From NCBI GenBank assembly GCA_025201765.1, contig MU623403.1, positions 124,001-188,000 of the forward strand: a stretch of DNA of 64,000 nt. Direction: 5' to 3'. The notes beneath the pieces were generated by a model that was not told the DNA's origin, did no database searches, and saw only the letters and a program-made list of their open reading frames with translations. Below, one piece after another: positions 34,820-46,669 of the stretch. Positions within the stretch are counted from its first letter, which is position 1, and each line of letters opens with the position of its first letter. This stretch comes from Daldinia sp. FL1419. Taxonomy: Eukaryota > Ascomycota > Sordariomycetes > Xylariales > Hypoxylaceae. The translations under genes were made by a program, and so were the position numbers.

Positions 34820-35787
34820 TTTGAGATTTTAATATTTAACAATGAAAAGTAATTGAGTGTAAAATAATCTTAAAAGGACATCATATCGAGGTTCAGGAGT
34901 TTAACTGACAAAGTTTTAGTACGCAACTTGTGGTTGCAAGTTAAAGAGTTGCAGGTCAAAGAGTTGCAGGTGGGGGGCTTGGGGGGTTTAATTGCTTTCA
35001 TAGTTGTAGCTACCCCCTGTACGCGCTTTTATAAGACGCGTCTTTCGCGTCGAGCTTCGCGGCTCGTAAATAGGTACCTAGGTACATATACGCATATACG
35101 CATATATACATACTATATGTAATAATCTTAAAGTATATGGGGCTAACCGAGAAGCAGCTACCTACTATGTACATATAGATAGCAAGAAACTTCAAGTATA
35201 TCATAAACGGCTGTCAACATAAATCGAGCTCGCAAACTTGAAGTTATTATGGCCTTCCAAATATCTTGCCTCAATTCCGTCGTATTTATATACTATTACA
35301 GACTATATTATAGCCTCCAATTAGACGCGCTCGAGACTCTATCCATCCTGTGAAATGATTTTACAAGAATTCGGGACAGAATTCCATACCATGGCGTAGG
35401 GGGTATCGCTGCAATAGAGTACATATCCACCACTGAGTTTAACGCCAAAGCCGACCATGCTCTTCTTACCCTTCGTCTTCACTGTTCGTACACGCCAAAC
35501 AAGGCACAAAAAAAAAGAAAAAAAAAGAGATGCAACCCAACAAGATAGACGCCCCTAACCCCTATGCTAATGCAAAGCTCCTCTTGTCCTAAAGGGCTAT
35601 ATGACTTGATGACTTCAAAAATGAAACAAATGTGCCAACTCCGGGAAAGCAGGCAAAATCCTTCCCCGCTGCTGTATATATGACGGAACACAATGAGGAA
35701 TTTCCCATGATGCATGCAGAGACATAGGAAACCGATGGTATCCTATATGACCTCCGCAAACGATGATTCGGCGGCCTCCTCTCCTTC
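34820..35787. other. Intergenic region between MRC1 and HFI1
   Basis: Both neighbours are on the minus strand, so this holds the MRC1 promoter and the HFI1 3' flank. Features: a GAGTTGCAGGTCAAA direct repeat near 34,935-34,970, TAGGTACCTAGGTAC at 35,071-35,085 followed by a CATATACG repeat, and an A-rich run at 35,508-35,528. No gene supported. Confidence 0.6.
35071..35085. repeat. TAGGTACCTAGGTAC palindromic repeat
   Basis: A perfect copy of the window-wide palindrome, about 260 bp upstream of the MRC1 start codon. Confidence 0.7.
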
Positions 35788-37294
35788 CTAAGGTACTGCG
35801 AGGCATGAATCCAAAACACTGTCTAGCATCGACGTATCCTCAGCGTTTGCACCCTCCCATGATATTGGGTCTTCGTCTATATCCATTTGATCTGGGTAGG
35901 TGTTGCCATTAATGAAGCCATTTTGGGTAGTACCATTAACATTCAAATCCTCGAGCTCTTTCGGTTTTTGACCGTGAAGCCAAGTATAGTTGTTGTAATT
36001 CTCGAGCTCACCGTCCCTGTAGTTATATATGACTGACTTCCTAATGATAGGAAATGAACTTATACCACAATCGCCTATTTCTAACGCGAGTCGCAAATCG
36101 GCCATGCTCAACGGCGGTCGTTCGTTTGCGGCTTTTGCTTCGATGGGTAAAAGCCCACTCTTATCTCTGGATAACTCTCCTCTGGAAAAGGCTGCTTCTT
36201 CTCGTCTTAGTTGGCGACGATACTTATGGGTCTGAATCCAGTTGGCCCCGGCACCGAATCCTGCGCTTCCAGAATCGCCAGGCCCATTACTCCTCGTTCT
36301 GCTAAATACGGTCGAAAGAAATTCTTTAATAAAAGTCTCGGCGGCGACGGTCATAAATTGCGTCGCATCTGAGGAATGCCCGTTAACGAGTCCCGCTTCG
36401 TAGCAGATAGGCAGCATCCTCGATTCGATACTAGCTGTGTCCGGAAATTCGCCCGATTCTACAGCTAAGGGTTGGGCAAATCGTTTACGAATCTCGAGGT
36501 CCCAATCTATATTTTGTGATGAGAAAAAGGGTTGGGTCTAGTTTCGATTGAACCACTTACTCATTTTATTCAAGTCATTAGCATTGGCACTTTGAGGTAT
36601 GTCCGGGACGCGCGCTATTCTACTTCGGTGATGCTCCGAGAATACGGTGGCTAAAGATTCGAAGGGATCAAACTGTATAGTAATTTATTAGCCATCATGA
36701 ACGTATAACACATCGTATCAACTTCGCTCACGTCATTTTGTGCAAGTTCCTTAATACGCCGCCTATCGCGACTCGGAAGTTGCATAACTTCCCCCTTGAG
36801 TCTTCGTTCGGCAGCATCTCCGGTCACAGGTTTAGCGCCAACGTTAGTAGTAGGTTTGTCATTCGCAGAAACCCAGGGTGCAACCCCTTGATCTGGCATT
36901 TCCCTTGTAAGATTTCCGTATATAGCAGCAAGAAGCTGATTGTGGAGGTGAGTTTTGTCGCCATTAGATAGTATAGGATCGATACGTTCCGAGTATTCTA
37001 CCTGGTTCAACCGTCCTATAATTTATGTGAGATGTTATGCGGGCGAATAGATAACGCTAACAAAGACGGACCTAAAATAAACTGGGTGGTAGATTCTTTG
37101 TAGGTATTCCATTGTTCGTTCCCTATTGCCGTTTTAAGAGCGGTATATAGAGGTTCAAGGTCGATTCGGGCGGGGATAATTTGACTTTTTGTTACTTTTG
37201 GGGCAGAGGGCGCGGAGACTGTTATAGATTTAAGAGTCGGAGTAGAAAGGGTAACGGATGGACGGCTTAGAGCCGCGGGATCTATGTCGGGCAT
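35788..37294 (-). CDS. HFI1: SAGA complex subunit Hfi1/Ada1
   Basis: Structural subunit of the SAGA transcription co-activator (known of Hfi1/Ada1, which pairs by a histone-fold with Taf12). Four exons: 37294-37072, 37015-36732, 36672-36561, 36506-35788; 445 aa. Intron 2 uses GTGAGC and TATACAG; reading through it hits a stop after LLYSLIPSNL, so it must be spliced. Recognisable parts: PARIDLEPLYTALKTAIGNE at the N-terminus; RLNQVEYSERIDPIL; the SRDRRRIKEL block; NKMNWDLEIRKRFAQPLA across intron 3; and the helix-rich MLPICYEAGLVNGHSSDATQ and FIKEFLSTVFSRTR segment that forms the core of the family. The long Asn/Asp-rich C-terminal end is not conserved in general. Nuclear by function. Confidence 0.88.
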
Positions 37295-38308
37295 GTTGGA
37301 GGGTCGGAGGAAAAAGATCGGGGATATCGGAGGGATGAAATTGAAAATGGCGGATTGGGGAAAAAAAATAATAATAATAATGAATTAGGCGTCTTTTGGG
37401 ATTGTGAGTTGTGCAAGTTGTGCGGTTTGTGCGGATATCGCGGTTGATTTTATCGAAATATTCTATTTTATTTTTTTTATTTTTTGGACGTCTCAATTCG
37501 GAAATGTTGATAATTGGTGATACGACAAAAAGCGCGATGCTGGGTGAGTTATGCGCGGGATTGTCGCGATCGAGCTAGGAGCACAGCGCAGCTCGAAAAA
37601 GGGTTTAAAACCCGTTCATCGAGTGCAGAATATTGATGCGATCCTATTATGACTTTTTAAATGATGGAAAATTGTATAAGAATCGATGGTATTTGATGGA
37701 AATGGATCGTGTTTTTTGGTAGCCATTAAGCGGGAGGTTTGGGATGTCGTCTAAATTGGAAAGCAGCGTCCAGTGGTGCTACCTCTCTTCAGAGAGGGAC
37801 GCCTTTTGATTGGGATTCCGGGGTTACGATGGATTTCCCTGGGGGAGTTCTAGGTAGATAATACTTTATGGTAAGGCTTAATTTAGTGCTAGCTATAGTG
37901 TCAGGTAAGAGACCCAATAAGTACTTTAAACTTTAAAATAGAAAAGACATGGGTTAGCGCTTAGATCAAGTTGTTACTTACCTACATGGTAGCTGTGTCA
38001 CCGGGACCACAAGTTTTTTACAGTTAGGTACTGGTAGGTACAATACCTACCCTCTAACTTTAAAGCCCCTCCACCAGTAGTTGACGTAGAGCTCGTCTGG
38101 TTTCGTCGCGTCGCGTGCGTTTTATAGCACCCAACATTACCTGAAAGTATATAACCTAGCGTGCGTAGGTAGGTACTCTAACAATAATACATCATTTTGG
38201 AAATCAAGCATTTATCCACCTAATCTATACCTTGCATCACCACATTTTATGAGTTAGTATGCCTTGAGCTTCAGTTTATTTTATCCAATAACACTTCAAA
38301 ATGACACA
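37295..38308. other. Divergent intergenic region of HFI1 and GCP3
   Basis: About 1 kb between the two outward-facing start codons. Contains GGTAGGTACAATACCTACC near 38,033-38,051 and GGTAGGTACTC near 38,167, and two minimal upstream ORFs ahead of GCP3 (ATG-AGT-TAG at 38,249 and ATG-CCT-TGA at 38,259). No gene. Confidence 0.6.
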
Positions 38309-38366
38309 ATGTCTGGGTCAAATCAAGACCGAACAAAGCGCGTTGATCTTAGTATCAACCGCTTAA
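38301..38366 (+). promoter_or_regulatory. Overlapping upstream ORF (21 codons) in front of GCP3
   Basis: ATG at 38301 lies eight bases before the GCP3 start (38309) in another frame, has an A at -3, and runs past it to TAA at 38364-38366. If the transcript begins upstream, ribosomes starting here would miss the GCP3 start, so it could lower or regulate GCP3 translation. Inference from sequence only. Confidence 0.4.
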
Positions 38367-41211
38367 TTTCGCAACTTATACCAGACGATCCACGTTTAAG
38401 CGACGAAGATGCTCAAGAGAGGCATGATTTATATTTCGACGAGATAAGACAACAACTAAACCAGTAAGCTCAACTGTCAATTAACTAAGTAACTAATTAA
38501 TTAATTAATTAATTATTACTACATCGTGGCCGTAATAATAGTAATATGAATTAACATTATTCCTTCCTAGACCTCGACCGCCTCCTCTGGCTGACCAAAA
38601 CCATGCATCCGAGCTCATTAGACGAAGGCTGGTTCAGACGAATCCGAGCCAGGCCTTACGTTACTCCAATCTTTACTCGAGGTTGTTGGCGTTGCCTGTT
38701 CTGAACCAAAAATGGGCTATGCTTTACCTCTTATATCAATTGGCAGACTCGCCAGATCCAACCGAGCCCGATCCCGTTGCCTTTGCTGAATTTCAGCAGG
38801 AACAGGCCAAACGGAGGAGACGAGAGGAAAGAGAAGAGGAAAATCCGCCCGGGCCTTCCAATCTCGAAAGTTCGGGAGTTTATAGACGAGAGCAGAGTCC
38901 AGACGAGTACCAACCTACCGAGCTTCGAGATGTACTAAAGAATCCGAAAGATATGAAGGCCTACGACAGCGAATCCCGACGGCCTTCAACTACTAGTGAT
39001 TATAGACGTGCCAGGGATGCAAAAGAAGAGGCCTCAGGTCCTGCGAAGAGAGATGTTGCTATAAAATCTAAGCTACTAGCTGATAACTATTGCGACATCA
39101 ATCCTTCAGAGCCCGCTCTCCTACGAGATTTACCATATACCCTCCAAGGCCTCTCCTCGACCACTCTCCCATTCGCTAAAGATGATTCCCTAAAGCTTCC
39201 TGATACCCTCCCTCCGCCCCTAATTGGACTTCTTCATACGCTTGCCGAACCCTCCTTACTTTACCGTACCCTCGAAGAATTCGTCAAGACGCCGGCAAAC
39301 GGTCTTTTAGGTCAGAGTCTTCGAGCAGCCATAAGCAACGAGCTACGCTCGTACTTGACGCTTGTGGCAACACTAGAAGGTCAAATACGGCGTGCGTTAT
39401 CTACCATCGACGAAGATGCCCCGCGAAGTGGCATTGGAAAGGCCGGTGTAACCTTGAAGCGCTGCGTTGTATGGACACGAGAAGCAACCATGGGTCTACG
39501 ACTCATGAGCATGATTGCGGAAGAATCCAAGAGTAAAAAGGGGGGTCAGCTCATTACTTTGATCCATTCTTTATCTTCGTCGCACGGCGATCCCATAGTA
39601 GGTGCCTTCGCCGAACGTCTCCTTATGCCTATCAGTCGACCTTTCTATAGTATATTAAGGCAATGGATATACAACGGAGAGCTGCTGGACCCATATCTCG
39701 AATTCTTCGTACAAGAACAGTCGGCAGAAGCGATGCCCAAGGGCAAATCAGGATCCACCAACGTTTGGGAAGATAAATACATATTGGCAGCAGATATGGT
39801 CCCTTCTATCATCACTACGGAATTTGCTGAGAAGGTCTTTCTCATTGGTAAATCCCTTAATTTCATCCACAATAGTTGCGGTGATGCGCAATGGGTCGAG
39901 TCGTATTCCAAAGAATCCTCTAGGGAGCTTCGTTATGGTGATACGGCCACACTGGAAACCTGGATCGATGAAGCGTATAAAACCACCATGCGGCGGCTAC
40001 TACATCTCATGACCAACAAATTCCATCTCTTCGAGCATCTCCAAGCTCTCAAGAGCTATATTCTGCTCGGACAAGGTGATTTCATTGCCTTACTAATGGA
40101 ATCGCTTGCTGCAAATCTAGACCGTCCAGCCGGTGCTCAGTACAGACACACGCTAACAGCACAGCTCGAGCACGCCATCCGTGGATCCAATGCACAGTAC
40201 GACTCTCCTGAAGTATTACGCCGCCTCGATGCACGCATGCTACAGCTCTCTCATGGTGATATCGGCTGGGATTGCTTCACGCTCGAATACAAGATCGATG
40301 CGCCAGTCGACGTGGTAGTATCCGACTGGGGCAACCGGCAGTATCTCAAGGTATTCAACTTCCTATGGCGCATCAAACGTGTCGAGTTTGCCCTCTCATC
40401 CACCTGGCGCAAGGTCACCACGGGGTCTCGCGGTGTCCTACAAACAGACCACCCCGCCGTTAGCCAAACCTGGAAGACTACCCGGGGCTTCCTTGCCGAG
40501 ATGGTCCACTTCGTCGGCCAACTACAGTACTACATCCTCTTCGAAGTCATCGAGAGTTCTTGGACCGAACTCCAGGAAAAGCTTCACAAGGAAGATGCTA
40601 CTCTCGACGATGTCATCACTGCTCACTCTAATTACCTCAATTCTATCACACACAAGGGTCTTCTAGGAGCTCGTCGCCGACGCTTCGTCGGTTCGGGCGC
40701 CGGTACTTCCGTCTCGGGATCTACTACCGGCACCGCCTCCGTCGAAGAAGACGACAACAGTTACATGATCCAACTAGGCGAGCTTCTGCGCACGATGCTC
40801 GCATACCGCGATTGTGTTGACGGTTTATATTCGTGGTCCGTGTCTGACTTTATGCAGCGGCAGGAAGCGGATCTCCGTCATACAGCCCCTCCCGATGATT
40901 CGGCCCCTATTCCAGGAGGTCCGCATAGCGAGTTCCCGGCTCTAAGGGAACGTTTACGCCATCTGGGAGACCGGTTCCGAGCGAAGCTCCAGATTTTACT
41001 AGGCGACCTGGCGTATCAGGCTGACGTAGATCTCCGCTTCCTTGGTGTCGCGATGAACTTTAACGATGTATACCAGCCTGTACGTCGCAAACCTAAAGGT
41101 CCGCCTGCAGCATCCGCGACCACGCAGTCGGGTAAGGGCGGTGCTGGGAAGGATGGGGAGACAAGCGTTATGGCTGGGAACGGAAAAGGTGTTAAGGGAG
41201 TGAGGGAGTGA
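38309..41211 (+). CDS. SPC98: Gamma-tubulin complex component GCP3 (Spc98/Alp6)
   Basis: Subunit of the gamma-tubulin small complex that nucleates microtubules at spindle pole bodies. Exons 38309-38463 and 38571-41211 (donor GTAAGC, acceptor TTCCTAG); 931 aa. Start chosen at MSGSNQDRTKRVDLSIN because frames further 5' have only non-ATG starts. GRIP1 features lie from about residue 190 (the LLRDLPYTLQGLSS block); the GCP core includes FAEKVFLIGKSLNFIHNSCGD, FHLFEHLQALKSYILLGQGD followed by FIALLMESL, IRGSNAQYDSPEVLRRLDAR and LSHGDIGWDCFTLEYKIDAP, which together identify GCP3 rather than GCP2. GRIP2 continues to FLGVAMNFNDVYQPVRRK; the tail after that is low complexity. An intron within the GRIP regions is absent. 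An out-of-frame ATG precedes the start by 8 bases. Confidence 0.93.
38490..38513. repeat. (AATT)n tract inside GCP3 intron 1
   Basis: Five to six AATT units lie in the only intron of the GCP3 gene (38464-38570), a simple-sequence tract of no evident function. Confidence 0.75.
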
Positions 41212-42982
41212 ATAGACGTTTAATTTCATCCGGACGAGCAATGATACTCTTGTCAATGTATATACGTATGTGTCTATCCATGAAGTGCATGTGCCTTTCA
41301 CAAGCTTTGCAAAATCGCTCAGCCCCTTTTGTAGCACGTCAGTCTTGCCCGGGCAAACCGTATCCTCCATCCCTACTAGTCGAGGCATGCATGATGTAGC
41401 GGCAGTGTAATACAGCGAGAGGCATAATAACACCCCCCTCCCCTAACCCGGTCATGACATGAGATGATACCGAGATAGCACCAGGACCCAATAGTGATCT
41501 GTTTCGCTGTATTTCCCCTCCCCGGTAGCGGAAATTACACCTGCACTGTATCTGTGAATAAAACAGCAGCCAGCAGCCAGCAGCCAGTAGCCAGTAGCCA
41601 GTAGCCAAGCCCCCTTGGGGTCCCAGATGGGCAATATCAAATAACATTTGACAAACCTCATGACTACCTACCCAAAGTAGGTGCAGAATACGCCCCGTGC
41701 TGTGGCACTAGGCGTTGCAAACTTTTTTTTTGTTCCCTTGTACGTCCCCTTCGGTTAGCTAGGTGGCTTGATAGCAGGTTGATATTTTCTTTACAGGCGC
41801 TAACCCTGTCCGTGGGTAACTCTATGATGGAACTAACGTGGGCGGAGAACGATCATAGCTCCAAAATCCAAACAAACTACCGTCTTGGGACTTTTGCAAA
41901 ATAAATAAACGAATGTCACTCGCACTTTTTTACCTACCTACCCTCTGCCACTTCTCCGCTCGCCATTTTAGAGTTGAAATCAATATTCGAAAAGGCAAGC
42001 GAGATATCTTCATTTGGTATGTATTGAAGGTACTGGGATCCTATTATTAACTTCAACTACCGATGACAAAGGAAAAAAAAAAATCATCACATCCACCATG
42101 AAACTGAAACACCATAGAATCGAATCGTGAACGAGCTACTCATGAGCAAATCATAGCATATCGTCATTCATACGGGTTTCGTAAAAACCGAGGACGTATA
42201 CCGACCGTTCCTCCTTGTCCTCTCGAGACGACGATCCAGTTAGTCTGGCTGAGCTGATCTCTCTAAGCACAACTTTTCCGTTTCTATATTTACACTGGTG
42301 CGAAGCCGAGTCTAGCAAAAGACGCCCCTCCGAATGCCCGTTCATTACGACCTTGTCCATTTTTCCCTTTCCGTACCGTTACGTCGAAGTGAAAAGAAAC
42401 GTTGTTGAAAACATTCAACTCGTGAAAACAAAGGAAAATAAAGCTCGCCTCCGCCGAAGAGAAAACGCCGCCGTTACAAAGCATCGGTCCGAAAGATCCG
42501 ACTATAATATCCACGATATACCACTCCCCGAAGTCTAAACGCTCCGAGTGGGGAAATATTCGACGGATGAGTCCAGGACCAAAGAAATCCCCCGATAGTA
42601 TATCAAGGTGATGATACACGCCTCCCAACCATAGGAACACCTGTACCAAAGACCAATTTCATGGTCAAAAACACTGCTGTATTCGCCAAAGCAAATACAG
42701 TATGAATATCGTATTGCTATTAAGGTTCTAAATAGAACCAAATTGTGCATCGTTCAAGACGCAAAAGTCAGGCACATCCATCTCCAGTTGTGCTCAGATA
42801 CCCCTGGGCCAAACGCCAGAAACTTTATGGCAACCTCTACATATCCAGCCAAGTTGGCCGATATACGCAAGGCAAAACAACGCCGACCACTATCGCAAAT
42901 ACAACTCCATATCCAGTTCTAGGCCAGATCGAGCAAGATTCGAATAGTCCTATGAAATCAATTGAGGATCCGGGCAAGGTGT
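41212..42982. other. Convergent intergenic region between GCP3 and WEE1
   Basis: 1.77 kb between the stop codons of two convergent genes. Contains a CAGCCAG/TAGCCAG heptamer array and poly-T and poly-A runs (41,724 and 42,074). Open frames in the region show no coding character. Confidence 0.6.
41564..41607. repeat. Heptamer tandem repeat (CAGCCAG / TAGCCAG)n
   Basis: Six units in a row: about three CAGCCAG followed by about three TAGCCAG, a stepwise variant change typical of minisatellite turnover. A related heptamer tract occurs at 47.25 kb in the opposite orientation. Confidence 0.85.
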
Positions 42983-45900
42983 TTAGACGTCGGTCATCTC
43001 GGTATCTAGGGAGAGAGGAGCCGACACTTCGTCCGCAGGGCCCCAATTTCCTTCGAAGACCGTCGCCGCAGCTCGTTGACGTGATGCAACCCAGTTTGCT
43101 GCATCTAGGTCGAGCAATTGAGAAACTGTAGGGCGTAACATAGGGTCCGGCGTAAGCATCGACTTCACGACTATATCAAGGGAGTTAGGATGATTAGGGT
43201 CCTTCATGAACTCCGGTGGATGTTGTAGTTCGCTCTTGCGACCAAGACCGAATATGTCTGCAGATTGGCGCGCGGTACTTCGGAAGTTGTAGTTGCGACG
43301 ACCAGCGGGCGTAGCACGATCATCAAATAGATTCACGCTGCGGTCGCTATCATCAAGCGGCATTCCATTAGCATCCCGAGTGATTGCGCCCGCATCTTGA
43401 GTGAGAACGGGGACTTCGGAGAAGTCACCTTCTCTAAGCCCGGCCCAAGTTGTTCCATTCTCAGGCAGCTTGACATTGGCGGCGATTTCTAGCATGATCA
43501 ACCCAAAGGAAAACATATCCGTATGCTTGCCGATCTCTCCTCGAAGAGCCTCAGGTGCTAAATATTCACGGTCACCCTCTAGATCAGGGCCCTTCTCTGC
43601 TGGCAAAGACGTCGCTAGACCGAAATCACCAATTTTGAGCGTGCCCTCAAAATTGATAAAGATGTTGGCAGGTTTCAAGTCGAGGTGAATAAAACCGGCG
43701 TCATGAATATGTTTCAAACCCTACGCCATATTAGTCGGTGCTTCCCATGTATCCACAAAATTTATACGTACCTTGCCAATCTCGAGCATAATCTTCCAGA
43801 TTCTGAAATCGTCAAGTCGTCCCTTTAAGCCTACAAAAGACAGGAACGCATCAAGGCTGCCTTCCTCGCAATACTCGGTCTGGATATAGAGACAGCCGCT
43901 GTCTTCCCAACTGTTCACGAGTTGCAAGATATGGTCACAGCCTTTCAAGGTTTCCAATACAGATACTTCACGGAACCGAAGAGCTCGATCCTTGCTACCT
44001 TGGATCGGAAAGGTAAGCTTCTTGACTGCGTATACTTTGGCAGACGAAGGAGAGGTCGTTCGATGAGTAGGCGTGCTGAAGAAACTGGGCTGGGCCATTC
44101 TCGCTGACTGAGCGACTTCTGTGACTTTATACACTTGCGAAAATTCACCCTTTCCGATAAATTCCGTCTTTCCAAAGCGAGACATAAGCCCCTCATCTAA
44201 GTCGTGAGAAGGCATTCCATTAATAGGGGTAATAGCCCGTCGTTCAAAGAATGCCGGGGCATTGTCGTGTCGCGTCGTCGGTGTTGCAGGTGGGAAAGGC
44301 GAATTGCGGTCTCCATTACCAGGGAACAAGAAGCTATCGTTCGCATTGGAGATCGATAGCCGGTTTGCATCAAGGGGCGCAAAGTTGCCCTGGGGGGTTC
44401 GAGGAGAGGCTTTGTCTCCAAATTCTAGTCGCTCTAACGGGCTTGCTGTGATCACGGGGCTAGTCTTAGCAAACTGAACTTTGGTAGGGGATTTCACGAG
44501 AGGAGTCATCATCGAGTGAGTCTCGAGTCGCGATGGCGAAGAAAACGAACCACGGTGAGCTCGAGATCGACTAAATGAAGGCAGAGAAAGATGGGTGTTG
44601 CAGTGTGTCCCCTGAATAGCAGGTGTTGGCAGGTTGAGACCCCCTTCGATGGGGGTGATATCCTCTCTGCCTTTTCCGTCATTGCAGGACTGCTTTGGTA
44701 GGTAATACTTACAGCTAGCGGCAGAATCTTGCTGCAAAGCTGCGCTGGATCCGAACGCAGACACCGGAGTAGGAAGACGGCGATTGATAGTGGGACTATC
44801 GGTCGATAATCGACTCAATCCACTGTTACTTCGGGGCACACTCTGCTTTGTGGGTGTGGGTGGTAAATCTCCATCGTTGCCAAACTCGCCGGCCCCAAGT
44901 TTATCCGAAGGACTTCGCCCATCATCGCTACACAAACTAAGTAGGCTCCCTTTTCGAGAATGATTAGAAAATCCACCAAAGAGTACAGGTCGAGACTGGT
45001 CGCTAAAAGGGTTCGCAGGTCGATTCGGGGCTGCAGAATCAAAGGGACTCGATGGATAACCAAAAGTGTGTCTGATGTGCCTACCTCTAGTTTTGCCAAG
45101 GCCAGTCATGGGAGCTGGAGGGTAAGTGGCATAACTACTCGGATGCTTTTTGCATGGTGTGTCCGGAACAGCTCCATACGCACTGGCAGAAAGAGACGGC
45201 CCGATGTTGCGGTGCATCTTTGATACCAAACCAGTGGATGCAAAAGCTCCTTCATATGGTCTCTCATGTTTATAGTCGGGAGTAGAAAGACTTGCAGTTC
45301 CCTGGTTCAACTTCTCATGGTGCGGGCGAACAGCACCGATTGGCAAACTCTTGGAAAAGTTCATGGGAGCCCTCGACTTTTCAGCAACCTGAATCGGGAA
45401 TCGCGTTGGCGAGTCATTAGAAAGACTTGAGTTGGAAGAAGATGTTGTCATCGCATGGGACAACGGGTGTGGCTGCTGAGCTTGCTGGTTAAGCATATGC
45501 ATAGAAGGATTAGGTAACGGGGATGGCGTATTGAACGGATTCTCTCGAGGTGGGGGAGGCATGAAATGATCGACCGACAATCGCGGACGATTCTTCCCAT
45601 TAGGCGTAGCAGTCTCGTTAGGAGACTGTGCAAACTGCGATGCACCTCGTCTTCCCCATGAAGTACGCTCCCGTTGGGGTGTAGTAGCCTCGCCGGAACC
45701 CTGAGATAATTGTTGAGCTCCATGGCGCTTACCCCACGATGTTCTCTCGCGCTGCTGAAGAGTAGACTTTCGCAGAGATCCAGCCCTACGCACCGCGGCA
45801 TGGGACGATGGTGAGCTCGATGGCTCAGAAATATTAGAATTGGGGTTTGTCCAATCGTATTCGCGAGAGGGGTCATCCTGATTCTCGGCGTTCGGAGAGC

Positions 45901-46669
45901 CAGGACCATGATCATAAACATTAAAATCAACGCCCAAGTTTGTAGGACCATAGCTACGACGTTTGGGTTTGGGGCTTCCCGAGAAACTCTGGTCGAAGTT
46001 CATCGTCGCGTCGCTTCGCTTTAGCGGACTTGTGACAGAAGTCATAGTAGTATTGTTGTTTGCTTCACCAAAACGTGGCGAACCAAATTGCGAAGATCCA
46101 GACATGTCGAGATGCACGCTGTGTCGATTCGTGGTTCTCTCAGCTGCTTTGCGCGGTCCTGGGCTGCGTCTGCAGAAAATATTGATATTTTCCTGTCCGG
46201 AAAGAGGTGATTCCAATACCGGAATTGGTGTAAGAGGTGGGTATGAATTCCCAGAGGCAGAAGTTTGGATTAAGGCCCTTCTAGACGGGCTTCTCGGTGA
46301 TGTACGATGTCGAGAAATTGTTTTGTTTGATGAAGCTGAAACTGGACTCTTGGTCGATTTCGTGGATCGCAATGATAGCTTTACGCTCGGCCGGAAAGGC
46401 GTTGCCAGTGGCGACTGAGTATGCGGTTGGTTTCCGGGTGGCGTATGAATGGGAGTGTTCTGTCCAAAGTATTGGGACTGAACGCGTCTAATGCATGGAG
46501 ATGAAGGAGAGCTTGCGTCAGAACTGCTCTGAGATGTTGTGCGGGCAAGTGAAAATTTTGAAGGTGAACGTGAAAGTGATCGCCTTAATGTCCTTAGACC
46601 TGCTTGTACATCCACATGATGTGGGTGTGTTGGTGAAGGCAGAGTCAAAGTACCACCACTATTTGACAT
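42983..46669 (-). CDS. WEE1: Wee1-type mitotic inhibitor kinase
   Basis: Dual-specificity kinase of the Wee1 family that phosphorylates the inhibitory Tyr of Cdk1 and delays mitosis. Exons 46669-43772 and 43720-42983; 1,211 aa, donor GTACGT, acceptor GGCGTAG, branch GACTAAT. About 850 N-terminal residues are disordered and Ser/Pro-rich with many SP/TP sites, as expected for regulatory phosphorylation. The C-terminal kinase domain has the Gly loop IGKGEFSQVYKV, VAIK-type Lys in YAVKKL (K883), catalytic HLDLKPAN (D980), DFG (D998), and EGDREYLAPE (1014-1023), which is diagnostic of Wee1. All catalytic residues are intact. A repeated RTSWGKRHGAQQ/RTSWGRRGASQF motif appears twice in the N-terminal region. 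In Aspergillus the orthologue is AnkA. Confidence 0.93.
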
